Shown here: piece after piece, positions 27,671 through 43,423 of the stretch | Layout of the letters: each line of letters opens with the position of its first letter | Numbering within the stretch: position 1 is the first letter of the stretch | Source of the DNA: Paenibacillus forsythiae T98 | Lineage (GTDB): Bacteria; Bacillota; Bacilli; Paenibacillales; Paenibacillaceae | Reading direction: 5' to 3' | Assembly (NCBI RefSeq): GCF_000520735.1 | Contig: NZ_ASSC01000125.1 | Coordinates: 1 to 47,069 of the forward strand | DNA length: 47,069 bases | The notes under the pieces: generated by a model | The model's input: the letters and a program-made list of their open reading frames with translations, nothing else | What the model was told of the DNA's origin: nothing | Database searches by the model: none | Translations under genes and position numbers: made by a program

Positions 27671-27998
27671 ACTGATACCCCCATATAATCTGATATTACG
27701 GATAGATTGTTTGATTGCGGCTTGCTATTTTGCAGCGTTGTGTCGTTTAAAGTCGAATTTAGTTGAAATATGGTTGTAATCATATCTTCGGCATTTCATT
27801 TGAATTGCTGAATACACAAAATACATTATTTAAAAATTATTTTATTTCTTCATTCGCGCATCAATAAGGGGAAACGCCCGGTTCCACATTGTCTGATTGC
27901 ATTCAAAATCTCTATGTAAAAAAAGAAGGGACCCTTCATAAGAAGAGTCCCTTGCTGTGTAGTCCTCATCTTGCTCTCATGAGAGTAAGAATCCGAAC
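27671..27998. other. AT-rich gap between tuf and the HemAT gene
   Basis: These 328 bases hold the tuf terminator and the upstream region of the HemAT gene; no further gene is seen. The stretch is AT-rich compared with its neighbours. No convincing sigma-A pair was found, and a GCCGAAGATAT resembling a sigma-D -10 lacks a matching -35 at 15 bases. Confidence 0.6.
27926..27953 (-). terminator. Terminator of the str operon after tuf
   Basis: Twelve-base arms (27926-27937 and 27942-27953) with a 4-base loop and one wobble pair in the minus-strand RNA, followed by CTTTTTTT. It closes the rpsL-rpsG-fusA-tuf unit about 45 bases beyond the tuf stop. Confidence 0.9.
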
Positions 27999-29189
27999 TT
28001 ATTTTTGGATCGTTGCTACAGTACCGGCACCAACTGTACGGCCGCCTTCACGAATGGAGAACTTCGTTCCTTCTTCGATAGCGATCGGGGAGATCAGTTG
28101 AACAGTTACTGTGATGTTGTCGCCAGGCATTACCATTTCAGTGCCTTCAGGCAGGTTGATGATACCTGTTACGTCAGTTGTACGGAAGTAGAACTGAGGA
28201 CGGTATCCTGTGAAAAAGGGCTTGTGACGGCCACCCTCTTCTTTAGTCAGGACGTAGATTTGAGCAGTGAACTCAGTGTGCGGCTTAACGGAAGCTGGCT
28301 TAGCCAATACTTGTCCACGCTCGATTTGGTTACGGTCAACACCACGAAGCAGAGCGCCGATGTTGTCGCCAGCTTGAGCGGAGTCAAGCAATTTGCGGAA
28401 CATTTCAACGCCGGTAACGACGGATTTCTTCGTTTCTTCTTGGATACCAACGATTTCAATTTCGTCGCCCACTTTAACCGTTCCGCGTTCTACGCGGCCA
28501 GTTGCCACGGTACCGCGGCCAGTGATGGAGAATACGTCCTCGACAGGCATAAGGAAAGGCTTGTCAGTGTCGCGCTCTGGCAGCGGAATGTAAGTGTCAA
28601 TCGTTTCGAACATTTCAACGATCTTGGCAGCCCATTCGCCGTCAGGGTTTTGCAGAGCTTCACGAGCGGAACCGCGGGTGATCGGAGTGTCGTCGCCCGG
28701 GAATTCGTATTCGTTCAGCAGGTCGCGAACTTCCATTTCAACCAGTTCCAGAAGCTCTTCGTCTTCAACCATGTCGCATTTGTTCAGGAATACGACGATG
28801 TAAGGAACGCCTACTTGGCGGGACAGCAGGATGTGCTCGCGAGTTTGCGGCATTGGGCCGTCAGCTGCGGATACAACCAGGATTGCGCCGTCCATTTGCG
28901 CTGCGCCGGTGATCATGTTTTTAACATAGTCGGCGTGTCCAGGGCAGTCTACGTGTGCGTAGTGACGGTTAGGAGTTTCATATTCAACGTGAGCTGTGGA
29001 GATGGTGATACCACGTTCGCGCTCTTCCGGAGCTTTGTCGATTTGGTCGAATGCTACAGCAGCACCGCCGTATTTTTTGGACAATACAGTCGTGATTGCA
29101 GCAGTCAGAGTCGTTTTACCATGGTCGACGTGACCGATAGTACCGATGTTAACGTGCGGTTTAGTACGTTCAAACTTAGCCTTTGCCAT
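27999..29189 (-). CDS. tuf: Elongation factor Tu
   Basis: The protein has 396 residues and delivers aminoacyl-tRNA to the ribosome. GTPase motifs are GHVDHGKT (about 19-26), DCPGHADYV and NKCD; the switch and tRNA-binding domains 2 and 3 are complete. It is the only tuf in the window and lies 107 bases downstream of fusA with a GGAGGAAC ribosome binding site. Codon use is strongly biased, as expected for a very highly expressed gene. Confidence 0.99.
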   Translation of the reverse strand: MAKAKFERTKPHVNIGTIGHVDHGKTTLTAAITTVLSKKYGGAAVAFDQIDKAPEERERGITISTAHVEYETPNRHYAHVDCPGHADYVKNMITGAAQMDGAILVVSAADGPMPQTREHILLSRQVGVPYIVVFLNKCDMVEDEELLELVEMEVRDLLNEYEFPGDDTPITRGSAREALQNPDGEWAAKIVEMFETIDTYIPLPERDTDKPFLMPVEDVFSITGRGTVATGRVERGTVKVGDEIEIVGIQEETKKSVVTGVEMFRKLLDSAQAGDNIGALLRGVDRNQIERGQVLAKPASVKPHTEFTAQIYVLTKEEGGRHKPFFTGYRPQFYFRTTDVTGIINLPEGTEMVMPGDNITVTVQLISPIAIEEGTKFSIREGGRTVGAGTVATIQK

Positions 29190-29296
29190 TTGAACAGTTC
29201 CTCCTTAATATGGGTTCTTATTATTGGAGCCGCCCGATCTTAAGCTGCTTCTAAGAGGACTGACGGGAAACAACCGGACGGCAAGTTAAACATGGA

Positions 29297-31375
<2,079 letters not shown>

Positions 31376-31422
31376 GAAATGGATCTCCCTTCAAAATTGA
31401 AGTTATTTGATTGACTTTGATC

Positions 31423-31893
31423 CTACCAGCGGTAGTGAGCGAACGCTTTATTCGCTTCAGCCATTTTGTGTGTGTCTTCACGTTTTTTAACGGAAGCGCC
31501 TGTGTTGTTGGAAGCATCGATAATCTCAGCCGCCAAACGCTCTTCCATCGTCTTCTCACCGCGGTTACGGGAGTAGTTTACGAGCCAACGTAATCCCAGG
31601 GAAGTACGTCTTTCCGGTTTAACTTCGATCGGCACTTGATAGTTCGCGCCGCCGACACGGCGGGCTTTAACTTCGAGAACCGGCATGATGTTCTTGATGG
31701 CCGCTTCAAACACTTCCATCGGGTCTTTCCCCGTACGTTCTTCAATCAACTTGAACGCGTTGTACAGAATGCTTTGAGCGACACCTCTTTTACCATCCAG
31801 CATTACACGGTTAATCAAGCGAGTAACCAGTTTGCTGTTATACACCGGATCCGGCAGTACGTCTCTTTTGGAAACTGGACCTTTGCGTGGCAT
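31423..31893 (-). CDS. rpsG: 30S ribosomal protein S7 (uS7)
   Basis: A 156-residue primary assembly protein of the 30S head. It begins [20 protein letters not shown] and has [19 protein letters not shown]. In E. coli S7 represses the str operon. It lies 42 bases downstream of rpsL. Confidence 0.98.
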   Translation of the reverse strand: MPRKGPVSKRDVLPDPVYNSKLVTRLINRVMLDGKRGVAQSILYNAFKLIEERTGKDPMEVFEAAIKNIMPVLEVKARRVGGANYQVPIEVKPERRTSLGLRWLVNYSRNRGEKTMEERLAAEIIDASNNTGASVKKREDTHKMAEANKAFAHYRW

Positions 31894-31935
31894 GGATATC
31901 CCCCTTTCGTTAGATTGTTCTTATTGGTTCACTTA

Positions 31936-32355
31936 TTATTTCTTAACTTTTGGACGTTTCGCGCCGTATTTGGAGCGGGATTGCATCCGGTTATTCACGC
32001 CTGCTGTATCCAGCGCGCCGCGAACGATGTGGTAACGAACACCCGGAAGGTCTTTAACCCGGCCTCCGCGAATCAGCACCACGCTGTGCTCTTGCAGGTT
32101 ATGTCCGATACCCGGAATGTAAGCTGTCACCTCTACGCGGTTCGTCAAGCGAACACGGGCATATTTACGAAGTGCAGAGTTCGGTTTCTTCGGAGTCATC
32201 GTACCTACGCGAGTGCACACACCGCGTTTTTGCGGAGCGCTCAAATCCGTAGCCTCACGCTTCAGGGCATTGAATCCTTTTTGCAGTGCAGGCGATTTCG
32301 ATTTTTCGATCTTGGCTTGACGGCCTTTACGAACCAATTGATTGATAGTTGGCAT
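31936..32355 (-). CDS. rpsL: 30S ribosomal protein S12 (uS12)
   Basis: A 139-residue protein of the decoding centre. [19 protein letters not shown] and [13 protein letters not shown] are intact, including the lysines whose mutation gives streptomycin resistance, so it reads as wild type there. The ATG at 32355 ([12 protein letters not shown]) follows an AGGAAGGGGGTG ribosome site; the frame is open 15 codons further without support. Confidence 0.98.
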   Translation of the reverse strand: MPTINQLVRKGRQAKIEKSKSPALQKGFNALKREATDLSAPQKRGVCTRVGTMTPKKPNSALRKYARVRLTNRVEVTAYIPGIGHNLQEHSVVLIRGGRVKDLPGVRYHIVRGALDTAGVNNRMQSRSKYGAKRPKVKK

Positions 32356-32499
32356 TGTCGTGCCACCCCCTTCCTCTAATAATGATCTCTTACAAACCAT
32401 TCCCTTAAGCCCACAGACCCAGGCGGCTCATAAAAGAACAAATGAAAAGTCTTTGCTACCGGAGTTACTCTCACGACACAAAAACAGTTCTTCACGCTA

Positions 32500-32748
32500 T
32501 TATTTTAAGACGGCTGCCATTGCAGCGCCCACTTCGATTCCGCATGCCTTACCCAATTGCTGCATCGTATCGACGTAAGTCAACTTGACGCCATGCTTAT
32601 TGCAAAGACTAACGATTCTTGAAGTAAGCCTGGGATCTCCGTCTTCCGCCACATAGACTTCTGCGGCCTGGCCCATCTCCACCGCTTTGACGGTTTGCTT
32701 GGTGCCGATCTTGATCTGAGCGTCCCGTAGTCCTCTATCATCAGTCAT
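32500..32748 (-). CDS. ybxF: L7Ae-family kink-turn-binding ribosomal protein (YbxF-like)
   Basis: An 82-residue protein with the L7Ae/L30e/S12e fold. It has KIGTKQTVKAVEMGQAAEVY, VAEDGDPRL and VEVGAAMAAVL-like family features. Such proteins bind kink-turn RNA; B. subtilis YbxF does so in vitro and associates with ribosomes. The start at 32748 has GGAGGG 8 bases upstream; an upstream in-frame codon (32850) would include the promoter and is excluded. It is the first gene of the str unit, between rpoC and rpsL. Confidence 0.92.
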   Translation of the reverse strand: MTDDRGLRDAQIKIGTKQTVKAVEMGQAAEVYVAEDGDPRLTSRIVSLCNKHGVKLTYVDTMQQLGKACGIEVGAAMAAVLK

Positions 32749-32800
32749 TACAAAACCCTCCAATGAACAAAGATAACAAGGATACTCACGCACCTTTAAC

Positions 32801-32829
32801 ATATTATCACTGCCATCAAACGGTGTCAA
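32801..32829 (-). promoter_or_regulatory. Sigma-A promoter of the str operon
   Basis: Minus-strand TTGACA (32829-32824), a 17-base spacer and TAATAT (32806-32801) with an extended TGA just before the -10. It precedes the L7Ae-family gene by about 52 bases. Confidence 0.85.
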
Positions 32830-32859
32830 GAAAATCTCAAAAAAAATCACTGCAGGCTT

Positions 32860-32894
32860 CCGCGCCGGGCTAACGAAAGTAAGCGCCGGCGCGG
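32860..32894 (-). terminator. GC-rich hairpin after rpoC, probable terminator
   Basis: A perfect 9-base GC stem (32860-32868 with 32886-32894) lies 23 bases beyond the rpoC stop. The run of eight T on the minus strand begins 13 bases after the stem rather than directly, so termination may be partial and the str genes may also receive rpoBC read-through. Confidence 0.55.
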
Positions 32895-32917
32895 ACAGTC
32901 TGACAGAGCTTCATGCT

Positions 32918-35900
32918 TTATTCAGCCGGAACAGTTTCCAAAGCTTCCTCTTCGCTTTGCTCTTCTTCCGGATTAACCAATTTGACATTGCGGTAACGGT
33001 TCATACCTGTTCCGGCAGGAATCAGCTTACCGATAATAACGTTCTCCTTGAGGCCGAGCAGCTGGTCGACCTTGCCTTTGATAGCGGCGTCGGTCAGCAC
33101 GCGCGTCGTCTCCTGGAACGATGCCGCGGAAAGGAAGGAGTCCGTTTCCAGCGATGCCTTCGTAATACCGAGCAACACCGGCTTCGCAACCGCCGGTTCT
33201 TTGCCGGACAGGATTACTTCCTTGTTCGCCGCTTCGTATTCATGGATATCCGCAAAGGAGCCCGGCAGCAGGCTCGTGTCACCGGCATCAATGATGCGGA
33301 TTTTGCGCAGCATCTGTCTGATCATGACCTCAACGTGCTTGTCGTTGATCTCTACGCCCTGATTCCGGTATACGCGCTGTACTTCCTGAAGGATATAGTT
33401 CTGCACGCCGCGAATACCCTTGATGCGCAGCATCTCTTTCGGGTCGATTGAACCGTCGGTTAACTCGTCGCCGGCCTCCACTTCATCCCCTTCGCTCACG
33501 CGCAGGCGCGATCCGTAAGTGATGGAGTAGACTTTAGATTCCGCTTCGCCCTGAACCTCGATTTCGCGGCGGTCCTTCGCTTCGCGAATTTCCTTCACGA
33601 CGCCGTCAATTTCACTGATCGTCGCTTGACCTTTAGGGTTGCGCGCTTCGAACAGCTCCTGGATACGCGGAAGACCTTGCGTGATATCATCGCCCGCAAC
33701 ACCCCCGGTATGGAACGTACGCATGGTAAGCTGCGTCCCTGGTTCACCGATAGACTGCGCGGCGATAATGCCGACGGCTTCGCCGATCTCAACGTGCTTG
33801 CCTGTCGCCAGGTTGCGTCCATAGCACTTCTTGCAGACGCCGTGACGGGCGCGGCAGCTCAGTACAGAGCGGATCTGCAGCTTGGCTACGCCGGCTCTGA
33901 CGATCTCTTCCGCTTTGTCGGAATCGATCAGATCATTACGGTTTACGATGATCGCCCCTGTCTCCGGATGGCGAACAGTCTCAAAGCTGTACCGTCCTTC
34001 GATACGGTCGTACAGATCCTCGATAACCTCTTTGCCGTCCTGAATCCGGCTGACCGTAAAGCCTTTGTCTGTGCCGCAATCTTCCTCGCGGACGATTACG
34101 TCCTGGGCCACGTCGACGAGACGGCGTGTCAGGTAACCGGAGTCGGCGGTACGAAGCGCCGTATCCGCAAGACCTTTCCGCGCTCCGTGGGTAGAGATAA
34201 AGTACTCAAGGACGGTAAGGCCTTCACGGAAGTTCGCCTTGATCGGCAATTCAAAGATGCGTCCGGACGGCGTGGCCATCAGTCCGCGCATGCCGCCAAG
34301 CTGGGTGATCTGCGATTTGTTGCCCCGGGCTTTGGAGTCTACCATCAGCATGATGGAGTTGAAGCGATCCATCGACTTCATAAGCACGTTCGTCAGATCG
34401 TCCTTCGTCTTGGACCAGATTTCAATAACGCGGTCATACCGCTCTTCATTGGTGATGAGACCGCGGCGGTACTGCTTGGCGACGACATCGACCTTCTCTT
34501 CGGATTCCTTCAGAATGGCTTTCTTCTCTTCCGGAACGACTACGTCCGATACAGCGATCGTTACACCCGCGCGTGTAGAGTAGGTAAAGCCAAGCTGCTT
34601 GATTTTATCCAGAATGACCGATGTTTTGGTCGTATGGTAAATTTCAAAACAACGGGCGATAATCGAACCCAGATATTCCTTGCCGACAGCGCCCGCAATC
34701 GGAACCGCGTCGATCAGTTCATGGATATTGGCGCCCTTTTCGTAAATGAAGTATTTCTCCGGCGTGCCCTGCAGCAGATTGTCGCGGGTCGCCTCGTTGA
34801 TGTACGGGAAGCTTTCCGGGAATATCTCGTTAAAGATAATTTTCCCAACCGTTGTGATCAGCATAGCGCTCTGCTGCTTCTCGGTGAAGCTGGTCTTATT
34901 AAGCGCCTTGACCGGAATGGCTACGCGCGCATGAAGACCGGCAGTGCCGCGCTGGTAAGCGGAGACCGCTTCGTTCACGGTACGGAGAATCATGCCGCTG
35001 CCCTTCTCTTCCTTGTTGTCCATCGTCAGATAGAAGGAACCAAGGACCATATCCTGGGAAGGGGTAACGACCGGCTTGCCGTCCTTCGGGTTCAAAATAT
35101 TTCCGGACGCCAGCATCAGGATGCGGGCTTCCGCTTGCGCTTCGGCAGAGAGCGGAACGTGCACGGCCATTTGGTCACCGTCAAAGTCCGCGTTATACGC
35201 GGTACATACGAGCGGGTGAAGGCGAATGGCATGGCCTTCCACCAGAATCGGTTCAAAGGCTTGGATACCGAGACGGTGAAGCGTGGGGGCACGGTTCAGC
35301 AGTACCGGATGCTCCTTGATGACTTCTTCAAGCACATCCCATACTTCCGGACTAACGCGTTCGACCTTGCGCTTAGCGCTCTTAATGTTATGGGCAAGGC
35401 CTTTGTTGACCAGTTCCTTCATCACGAACGGCTTAAACAGCTCAAGCGCCATTTTCTTGGGCAGACCGCATTGGTACATTTTCAGGTAAGGACCCACGAC
35501 GATAACGGACCGGCCGGAATAGTCAACCCGTTTACCGAGCAGGTTCTGACGGAAACGTCCCTGCTTGCCTTTCAGCATATGGCTGAGCGATTTCAGCGGA
35601 CGGTTGCCCGGACCTGTGACCGGACGGCCGCGACGGCCGTTGTCGATCAGAGCGTCGACGGCTTCCTGAAGCATCCGTTTTTCGTTCTGCACGATGATGT
35701 CCGGAGCGCCAAGATCAAGCAGTCTCTTCAGACGGTTGTTGCGGTTGATGACGCGGCGGTACAGGTCGTTGAGATCAGACGTTGCAAAACGTCCGCCGTC
35801 CAACTGCACCATCGGACGCAGTTCCGGCGGAATAACCGGCAGAACGTCCATGATCATCCAGTCGGGCTTGTTGCCGGAGTTGCGGAATGCTTCGATAACT

Positions 35901-36532
35901 TCAAGACGCTTGATCGCACGGTTGCGGCGCTGGCCTTGAGCCGTGCGCAGCTCTTCCTTAAGGAACTCCAGCTCTTTTTCGATATCCAGATCCTGAAGCA
36001 GCTTCTTGACCGCTTCCGCGCCCATGCTCGCCTGGAAGCCGTAACCGTATTTCTCGCGGTAGCTGCGGTATTCCTTCTCGGACAGCAGCTGCTTCTTCTC
36101 CAGAGGCGTATCGCCGGGATCAGTCACGACATAAGATGCGAAATAGATAATCTCTTCCAGCGATCTCGGAGACATGTCAAGCGCGAGACCCATGCGGCTC
36201 GGAATGCCTTTGAAATACCAGATATGGGAAACCGGAGCGGCAAGCTCAATGTGACCCATGCGCTCGCGGCGAACTTTGGCGCGTGTAACTTCAACACCAC
36301 AGCGGTCGCAGACTACGCCTTTATAACGGACGCGTTTGTATTTGCCGCAATGACACTCCCAGTCTTTTTGCGGTCCGAAGATCCGTTCGCAGAAAAGACC
36401 CTCTTTCTCCGGCTTGAGTGTGCGATAGTTGATGGTTTCCGGTTTCTTAACCTCTCCGCGGGACCAAGAACGAATCTTCTCCGGGGAAGCCAGCCCGATT
36501 TTCATGAATTCAAAATTGTTTACGTCCAACAA
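32918..36532 (-). CDS. rpoC: RNA polymerase beta' subunit
   Basis: The protein has 1204 residues. The N-terminal zinc ribbon uses Cys60, Cys62, Cys75 and Cys78; the catalytic [12 protein letters not shown] that holds the active-site magnesium is near residue 450; the second zinc site is spread over DCGTDKGF and [14 protein letters not shown] near 800-890. The start is TTG at 36532 (LLDVNNFEF read as MLDVNN), with AAGGAGGG 7 bases upstream, as in B. subtilis; the open frame extends 21 codons further without support. It follows rpoB after a 208-base spacer. Confidence 0.98.
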   Translation of the reverse strand: MLDVNNFEFMKIGLASPEKIRSWSRGEVKKPETINYRTLKPEKEGLFCERIFGPQKDWECHCGKYKRVRYKGVVCDRCGVEVTRAKVRRERMGHIELAAPVSHIWYFKGIPSRMGLALDMSPRSLEEIIYFASYVVTDPGDTPLEKKQLLSEKEYRSYREKYGYGFQASMGAEAVKKLLQDLDIEKELEFLKEELRTAQGQRRNRAIKRLEVIEAFRNSGNKPDWMIMDVLPVIPPELRPMVQLDGGRFATSDLNDLYRRVINRNNRLKRLLDLGAPDIIVQNEKRMLQEAVDALIDNGRRGRPVTGPGNRPLKSLSHMLKGKQGRFRQNLLGKRVDYSGRSVIVVGPYLKMYQCGLPKKMALELFKPFVMKELVNKGLAHNIKSAKRKVERVSPEVWDVLEEVIKEHPVLLNRAPTLHRLGIQAFEPILVEGHAIRLHPLVCTAYNADFDGDQMAVHVPLSAEAQAEARILMLASGNILNPKDGKPVVTPSQDMVLGSFYLTMDNKEEKGSGMILRTVNEAVSAYQRGTAGLHARVAIPVKALNKTSFTEKQQSAMLITTVGKIIFNEIFPESFPYINEATRDNLLQGTPEKYFIYEKGANIHELIDAVPIAGAVGKEYLGSIIARCFEIYHTTKTSVILDKIKQLGFTYSTRAGVTIAVSDVVVPEEKKAILKESEEKVDVVAKQYRRGLITNEERYDRVIEIWSKTKDDLTNVLMKSMDRFNSIMLMVDSKARGNKSQITQLGGMRGLMATPSGRIFELPIKANFREGLTVLEYFISTHGARKGLADTALRTADSGYLTRRLVDVAQDVIVREEDCGTDKGFTVSRIQDGKEVIEDLYDRIEGRYSFETVRHPETGAIIVNRNDLIDSDKAEEIVRAGVAKLQIRSVLSCRARHGVCKKCYGRNLATGKHVEIGEAVGIIAAQSIGEPGTQLTMRTFHTGGVAGDDITQGLPRIQELFEARNPKGQATISEIDGVVKEIREAKDRREIEVQGEAESKVYSITYGSRLRVSEGDEVEAGDELTDGSIDPKEMLRIKGIRGVQNYILQEVQRVYRNQGVEINDKHVEVMIRQMLRKIRIIDAGDTSLLPGSFADIHEYEAANKEVILSGKEPAVAKPVLLGITKASLETDSFLSAASFQETTRVLTDAAIKGKVDQLLGLKENVIIGKLIPAGTGMNRYRNVKLVNPEEEQSEEEALETVPAE

Positions 36533-36740
36533 GGAGCAACCCTCCTTAACCTGATCCTGATTTGGTGCCGCCAATCCTCTCCCGACTCCTTGCAACAGGA
36601 GAAGCTGCGGTCATACAACGGAAGGCCACCCCGGAAAGGATGGCGCTGCCGCTTTGATTATCCTCAACTGTTCGCCGGCTCTGCAAACAAAACATTTGCA
36701 ATTCATTCTTTGAACCGCTTCACTTGCTTTGAGGGCATAT
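36533..36740. other. Spacer between rpoB and rpoC
   Basis: These 208 bases contain no gene. Besides the rpoC ribosome binding site I see no strong hairpin with a T-run and no clear promoter, so rpoB and rpoC are probably one transcript. The spacer is longer than usual for this pair. Confidence 0.55.
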
Positions 36741-40286
<3,546 letters not shown>

Positions 40287-40393
40287 CTTTACTCACCCCT
40301 CATGTCTACTCACTTAAAAATTGATTGCGAACCCCTGTTTGTAACCGTATAATGGAACCATACAACAGAGATTCATCCCCTAAATAAAGAAAA

Positions 40394-40422
40394 GCCCTTA
40401 TCGAAATCTTCGAAAAAAGAGC
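40394..40422 (-). terminator. Attenuator-like hairpin in the rpoB leader
   Basis: In the minus-strand RNA GCUCUU pairs with AAGGGC and an inner UCGAA pairs with UUCGA around a 3-base loop; UUUUCUUUAUUU follows at once. This is a good intrinsic terminator placed downstream of the rpoB promoter and upstream of the gene, so it can only act on rpoBC transcription itself. Confidence 0.7.
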
Positions 40423-40669
40423 GCATTTATTCACGGGCGGTATTACTCCATAATCAGTAGATTTGCCCAAAACGTACATATTATACGTTGACCAGCGTGC
40501 GTTTATGCGTTCCGGCCCTCACCACCCCTCCCCTTATAAGGAAAACGGCTGTTTACAGGCTTTTGCGCGCAGACTTGCCACCCGGCATGCGCCTGCCGTT
40601 GACAATGTTGACGCTTGACATTTCAGCAAACTAAAGACATGAAGCCTATCTTAATACTGACATTATACA

Positions 40670-40698
40670 ATAATAACACTATCAGCATTACGTGTCAA
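40670..40698 (-). promoter_or_regulatory. Sigma-A promoter of rpoB-rpoC
   Basis: Minus-strand TTGACA (40698-40693), a 17-base spacer and TATTAT (40675-40670); a TATAAT follows a few bases later and may serve as an alternative -10. It lies just after the methyltransferase stop and makes a leader of about 370 bases. Confidence 0.82.
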
Positions 40699-40713
40699 TA
40701 ATGGTCAGCCTTT

Positions 40714-41319
40714 TTATTTTGTAATTTTTTCAGCTTTTAAAATACGGTATCCTTTGTCTTTCCCGATCTCCCGCACTTCTCCGAACAGACTCTCCAACTT
40801 GGCGGCAGCCGAAGGCGCCCCCTGCTTCTTCTGGATAACGACCCAGAGCGCCCCGTTTTCATTCAAATGTTCATAGGCTTCCTCAAAAATACGGTGGACT
40901 ACCGCTTTTCCCGCACGAATGGGAGGATTGGTCAGAACAATGTCAAAGGTCTGTCCAGCTACCGCAGCCAGCACATCGCTCTCCATAATATTCACATTTG
41001 AGATTCCATTCAGCTTCGCATTTTCGCGAGCCAGTTCAATGGCCCGGCTGTTAATATCCAGCATCGTCACGAATCCTTCCGGAGCCAGACGCGCCGCTGC
41101 AAGACCAATCGGCCCATACCCGCAGCCCACGTCAAGCACGGCGGACCCGTCCGGAATCTCCATGGCTTCAATCAACGCCCGGCTGCCATAATCCACATCT
41201 CCTTTGGAGAACACGCCGGCATCGCTTGTAAATCGAAAAGCCAAGCCTCTGAGCACCGCGCTAATCACACGTCTGTCATGCCGGGCTTCCGGCTGCTGCG
41301 AGTAATAATGCTGGGACAT
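40714..41319 (-). CDS. Class I methyltransferase, RsmC-like (YbxB family)
   Basis: A 201-residue SAM-dependent methyltransferase. Motif I is VLDVGCGYGPIGLAAARL (about 60-77) and motif IV is LTNPPIRAGK, matching enzymes that methylate guanine N2 in rRNA such as RsmC. B. subtilis ybxB holds the same position between rplL and rpoB. The target is therefore inferred to be 16S rRNA. The start at 41319 has GGGAGGA 6 bases upstream; the frame upstream runs through a palindrome and is rejected. Confidence 0.88.
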   Translation of the reverse strand: MSQHYYSQQPEARHDRRVISAVLRGLAFRFTSDAGVFSKGDVDYGSRALIEAMEIPDGSAVLDVGCGYGPIGLAAARLAPEGFVTMLDINSRAIELARENAKLNGISNVNIMESDVLAAVAGQTFDIVLTNPPIRAGKAVVHRIFEEAYEHLNENGALWVVIQKKQGAPSAAAKLESLFGEVREIGKDKGYRILKAEKITK

Positions 41320-41381
41320 GCCCATTCCTCCCTTTCCTGAATCGCTCAACACTATCCCAAGTTCCTTTAGCATACAGCAAA

Positions 41382-41403
41382 CCCCTTGAACATGTTCAAG
41401 GGG
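41382..41403 (-). terminator. Perfect palindrome between rplL and the methyltransferase gene
   Basis: A 22-base perfect inverted repeat (CCCCTTGAAC mirrored), extended by CAGC/GCTG outside. On the minus strand only TTTGC follows, so it may be a partial terminator or processing site that lowers expression of genes after rplL. Confidence 0.5.
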
Positions 41404-41452
41404 CTGCATTGGATGGGAGGAATCCTGTCGCTCCCGAGGATGCTGCTTACAA

Positions 41453-41815
41453 TTACTTCACTTCTACAGCTGCGCCTGCTTCTTCCAGCTTCGCTTTTAC
41501 AGCGTCGGCGTCTTCTTTGCTTACTTTTTCTTTGATCGGCTTCGGAGCGTTGTCTACCAGATCCTTGGCTTCTTTCAGACCCAGGCCAGTGATTTCGCGA
41601 ACAACTTTGATTACGTTGATCTTGGAACCGCCAGCGCTTGTCAGAATTACGTCGAACTCGGATTGTTCAGCTTCAGCAGCTACTGCTCCGCCGCCAACAA
41701 CTGCTACAGGAGCTGCTGCAGTTACGCCGAATTCTTCTTCGATTGCTTTAACCAGTTCGTTCAGTTCCAGTACGCTCATGCCTTTGATTTCTTCCAAGAT
41801 TGTTTCTTTACTCAT
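41453..41815 (-). CDS. rplL: 50S ribosomal protein L7/L12 (bL12)
   Basis: A 120-residue stalk protein present in several copies per ribosome that recruits translation factors. The N-terminal dimer domain, the Ala/Val-rich hinge (about 34-50) and the C-terminal domain with [20 protein letters not shown] are all clear. It follows rplJ by 51 bases. Confidence 0.98.
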   Translation of the reverse strand: MSKETILEEIKGMSVLELNELVKAIEEEFGVTAAAPVAVVGGGAVAAEAEQSEFDVILTSAGGSKINVIKVVREITGLGLKEAKDLVDNAPKPIKEKVSKEDADAVKAKLEEAGAAVEVK

Positions 41816-41866
41816 GATTAAACCTCCAATTATATTGAAATTTTTATGTTGAAATTCCGGATTGTG

Positions 41867-42370
41867 TTACGCGCTTTGCTCTTCTTTTTCAGCGACAGCT
41901 TTGACAGCCAGCGCGAAGTTGCGCACCGGCGCTTGAAGAACGCTAAGCAGCATGGACAGCAGTCCTTCGCGGGAAGGAAGTTCCGCCAACGCTTTGATTT
42001 GATCCGCGCCGATGACTTTACCTTCCACAACGCCGCCTTTCAATTTCAAAGCGTCGTTCTTTTTGGCAAAATCGTTCAAAATTTTGGCCGGAGCCACCGC
42101 ATCATTCGCACTGAAGGCAACAGCGGTAGGGCCTGTCAGAACCTCGTCCAGCTCGGTCAGCTCAGCCGCAGCGGTTGCGCGGCGAAGCAGCGTGTTCTTA
42201 AGAACCTGGAATTCAATGCCCGCTTCGCGAAGCTGCTTGCGCAGTTCGGTTACTTGGGAAACGTTCAATCCGCGGTAGTCCGCAACAACAGTCGTGATGC
42301 TGTTTTGCAGTTTGCCTGTAACGACATTAACCGCTTCCTGTTTAGCTTCAATTACTTTAGCATTTGCCAA
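41867..42370 (-). CDS. rplJ: 50S ribosomal protein L10 (uL10)
   Basis: A 167-residue stalk base protein that binds 23S rRNA and carries the L12 dimers on its C-terminal helix. It begins [17 protein letters not shown] and has [20 protein letters not shown]. With L12 it binds the L10 leader upstream to repress this unit. Confidence 0.98.
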   Translation of the reverse strand: MANAKVIEAKQEAVNVVTGKLQNSITTVVADYRGLNVSQVTELRKQLREAGIEFQVLKNTLLRRATAAAELTELDEVLTGPTAVAFSANDAVAPAKILNDFAKKNDALKLKGGVVEGKVIGADQIKALAELPSREGLLSMLLSVLQAPVRNFALAVKAVAEKEEQSA

Positions 42371-42443
42371 TGATTACACCTCCTGATAATTTATGCGGCG
42401 CGCTTATAACGAAAGCTCCGCCGATCCTACGCAGGCATTAGAA

Positions 42444-42469
42444 AAGCCTCCGCAGATTCACGAAGGCTT
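42444..42469 (-). terminator. Attenuator hairpin in the rplJ leader
   Basis: Nine-base stem in the minus-strand RNA (arms 42444-42452 and 42461-42469, one G-U pair), 8-base loop, then UUUUCU. It lies between the L10 leader and rplJ. In B. subtilis the L10-L12 complex controls rplJL by transcription attenuation, and this hairpin is in the right place for that. Confidence 0.7.
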
Positions 42470-42514
42470 GATAAAACGATAGGCATACGGCAAAACCGTT
42501 CCCTTTGTTTCTAT

Positions 42515-42575
42515 CATAACACCTCGGTAGGAAATTAAGCCTTTCGGCACCTACTGTCTACGGCAAGCATATTCA
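42515..42575 (-). ncRNA. Ribosomal protein L10 leader
   Basis: The minus-strand RNA has GUAGACAGUAGGUGCC, a short loop, then CUUAAUUUCCUACCGAGG, where GUAGG pairs with CCUAC. The internal-loop pattern and position fit the L10 leader family, which binds L10-L12. Confidence 0.85.
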
Positions 42576-42649
42576 AAGTCAGGTTGACAACCTTAACTGA
42601 TCACAACTGTTATAGATTAACAAAGATTGCTCCGAGAGTCAATCCCGAA

Positions 42650-43342
42650 TTATCTGTAAGCAGCCGTGCTCACACGAGCGCTCGGTCCCATAGTCGAAGA
42701 TACGGCGATGCCTTTGAGGTATACCCCTTTGGCCGCAGCCGGTTTCGCACGGTTCAGCGCGTCGATAAGAGCTTTAAGGTTCTCGTTCAGTTGAGCAGCA
42801 TCAAAGGACACTTTGCCGATTGGCGCGTGAATTTGACCCGCTTTGTCCAGACGGTATTCGATTTTACCGGCTTTGATTTCTTGAACAGCCTTGGCAACAT
42901 CGAATGTAACCGTGCCGGCTTTAGGGTTAGGCATCAGGCCTTTACCACCGAGCAGACGGCCCAGTTTACCGACTTCACTCATCATGTCAGGTGTAGCTAC
43001 GCAGACGTCGAACTCGAACCAGCCTTGTTGGATTTTGTTGATCATATCTTGATCGCCAACAAAATCGGCGCCGGCCGCTTCCGCTTCCTTCGCTTTGTCA
43101 CCTTTCGCAAATACAAGCACGCGCTGGGTTTTGCCTGTGCCGTGAGGCAGGACAACAACACCGCGAACAGCTTGGTCTTGTTTACGAGGGTCTACGCCCA
43201 GACGCACAGCCGCTTCAACCGTTTCGTCGAATTTGGCAGTTGCCGCCTTCTTCACAAGCTCAACGGCTTCCGAAGGCTCGTAAGTTGCTTCGCTGTCAAT
43301 CAGCTTGGCAGCTTCCAGGTATTTCTTACCGTGTTTAGCCAT
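42650..43342 (-). CDS. rplA: 50S ribosomal protein L1 (uL1)
   Basis: A 230-residue L1-stalk protein that helps release deacylated tRNA from the E site. It begins [20 protein letters not shown] and has the signature [16 protein letters not shown]. The ATG at 43342 has GGAGGA upstream; the frame extends 15 codons further into the rplK-rplA spacer, which instead looks like a folded RNA. L1 is a translational repressor of its operon in many bacteria. Confidence 0.98.
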   Translation of the reverse strand: MAKHGKKYLEAAKLIDSEATYEPSEAVELVKKAATAKFDETVEAAVRLGVDPRKQDQAVRGVVVLPHGTGKTQRVLVFAKGDKAKEAEAAGADFVGDQDMINKIQQGWFEFDVCVATPDMMSEVGKLGRLLGGKGLMPNPKAGTVTFDVAKAVQEIKAGKIEYRLDKAGQIHAPIGKVSFDAAQLNENLKALIDALNRAKPAAAKGVYLKGIAVSSTMGPSARVSTAAYR

Positions 43343-43359
43343 GAAAATCTTCCTCCTTT

Positions 43360-43407
43360 GTGGTATTAGCGGAATATCCTCCCACATAGTAAGGTCTCCA
43401 GGAGACC
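43360..43407 (-). promoter_or_regulatory. Candidate L1-binding RNA element between rplK and rplA
   Basis: Two hairpins in the minus-strand RNA: GGUCUC pairs with GAGACC (43393-43407), and GUGG pairs with CCAC (43360-43385) enclosing GGA/UCC and an AAUA bulge. A GUGGGAG strand beside an internal loop recalls known L1 mRNA sites. The assignment is tentative. Confidence 0.35.
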
Positions 43408-43423
43408 CTCTGCGAAGACGAAA

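Larger units (their letters stand above)
40287..40713 (-). other. Long rpoB leader and promoter region
   Basis: These 427 bases contain no gene. On the minus strand they hold a sigma-A promoter at the far end (40670-40698), a possible second -10 TATAAT near 40485-40495 without a clear -35, and a terminator-like hairpin at 40394-40422, about 110 bases before the rpoB start. Confidence 0.7.

Noticed and set aside
27700-27860. A sigma-D (flagellar) promoter for the HemAT gene
   Set aside because: A GCCGAAGATAT is present but no TAAA lies 15 bases upstream, so the match is not better than chance.
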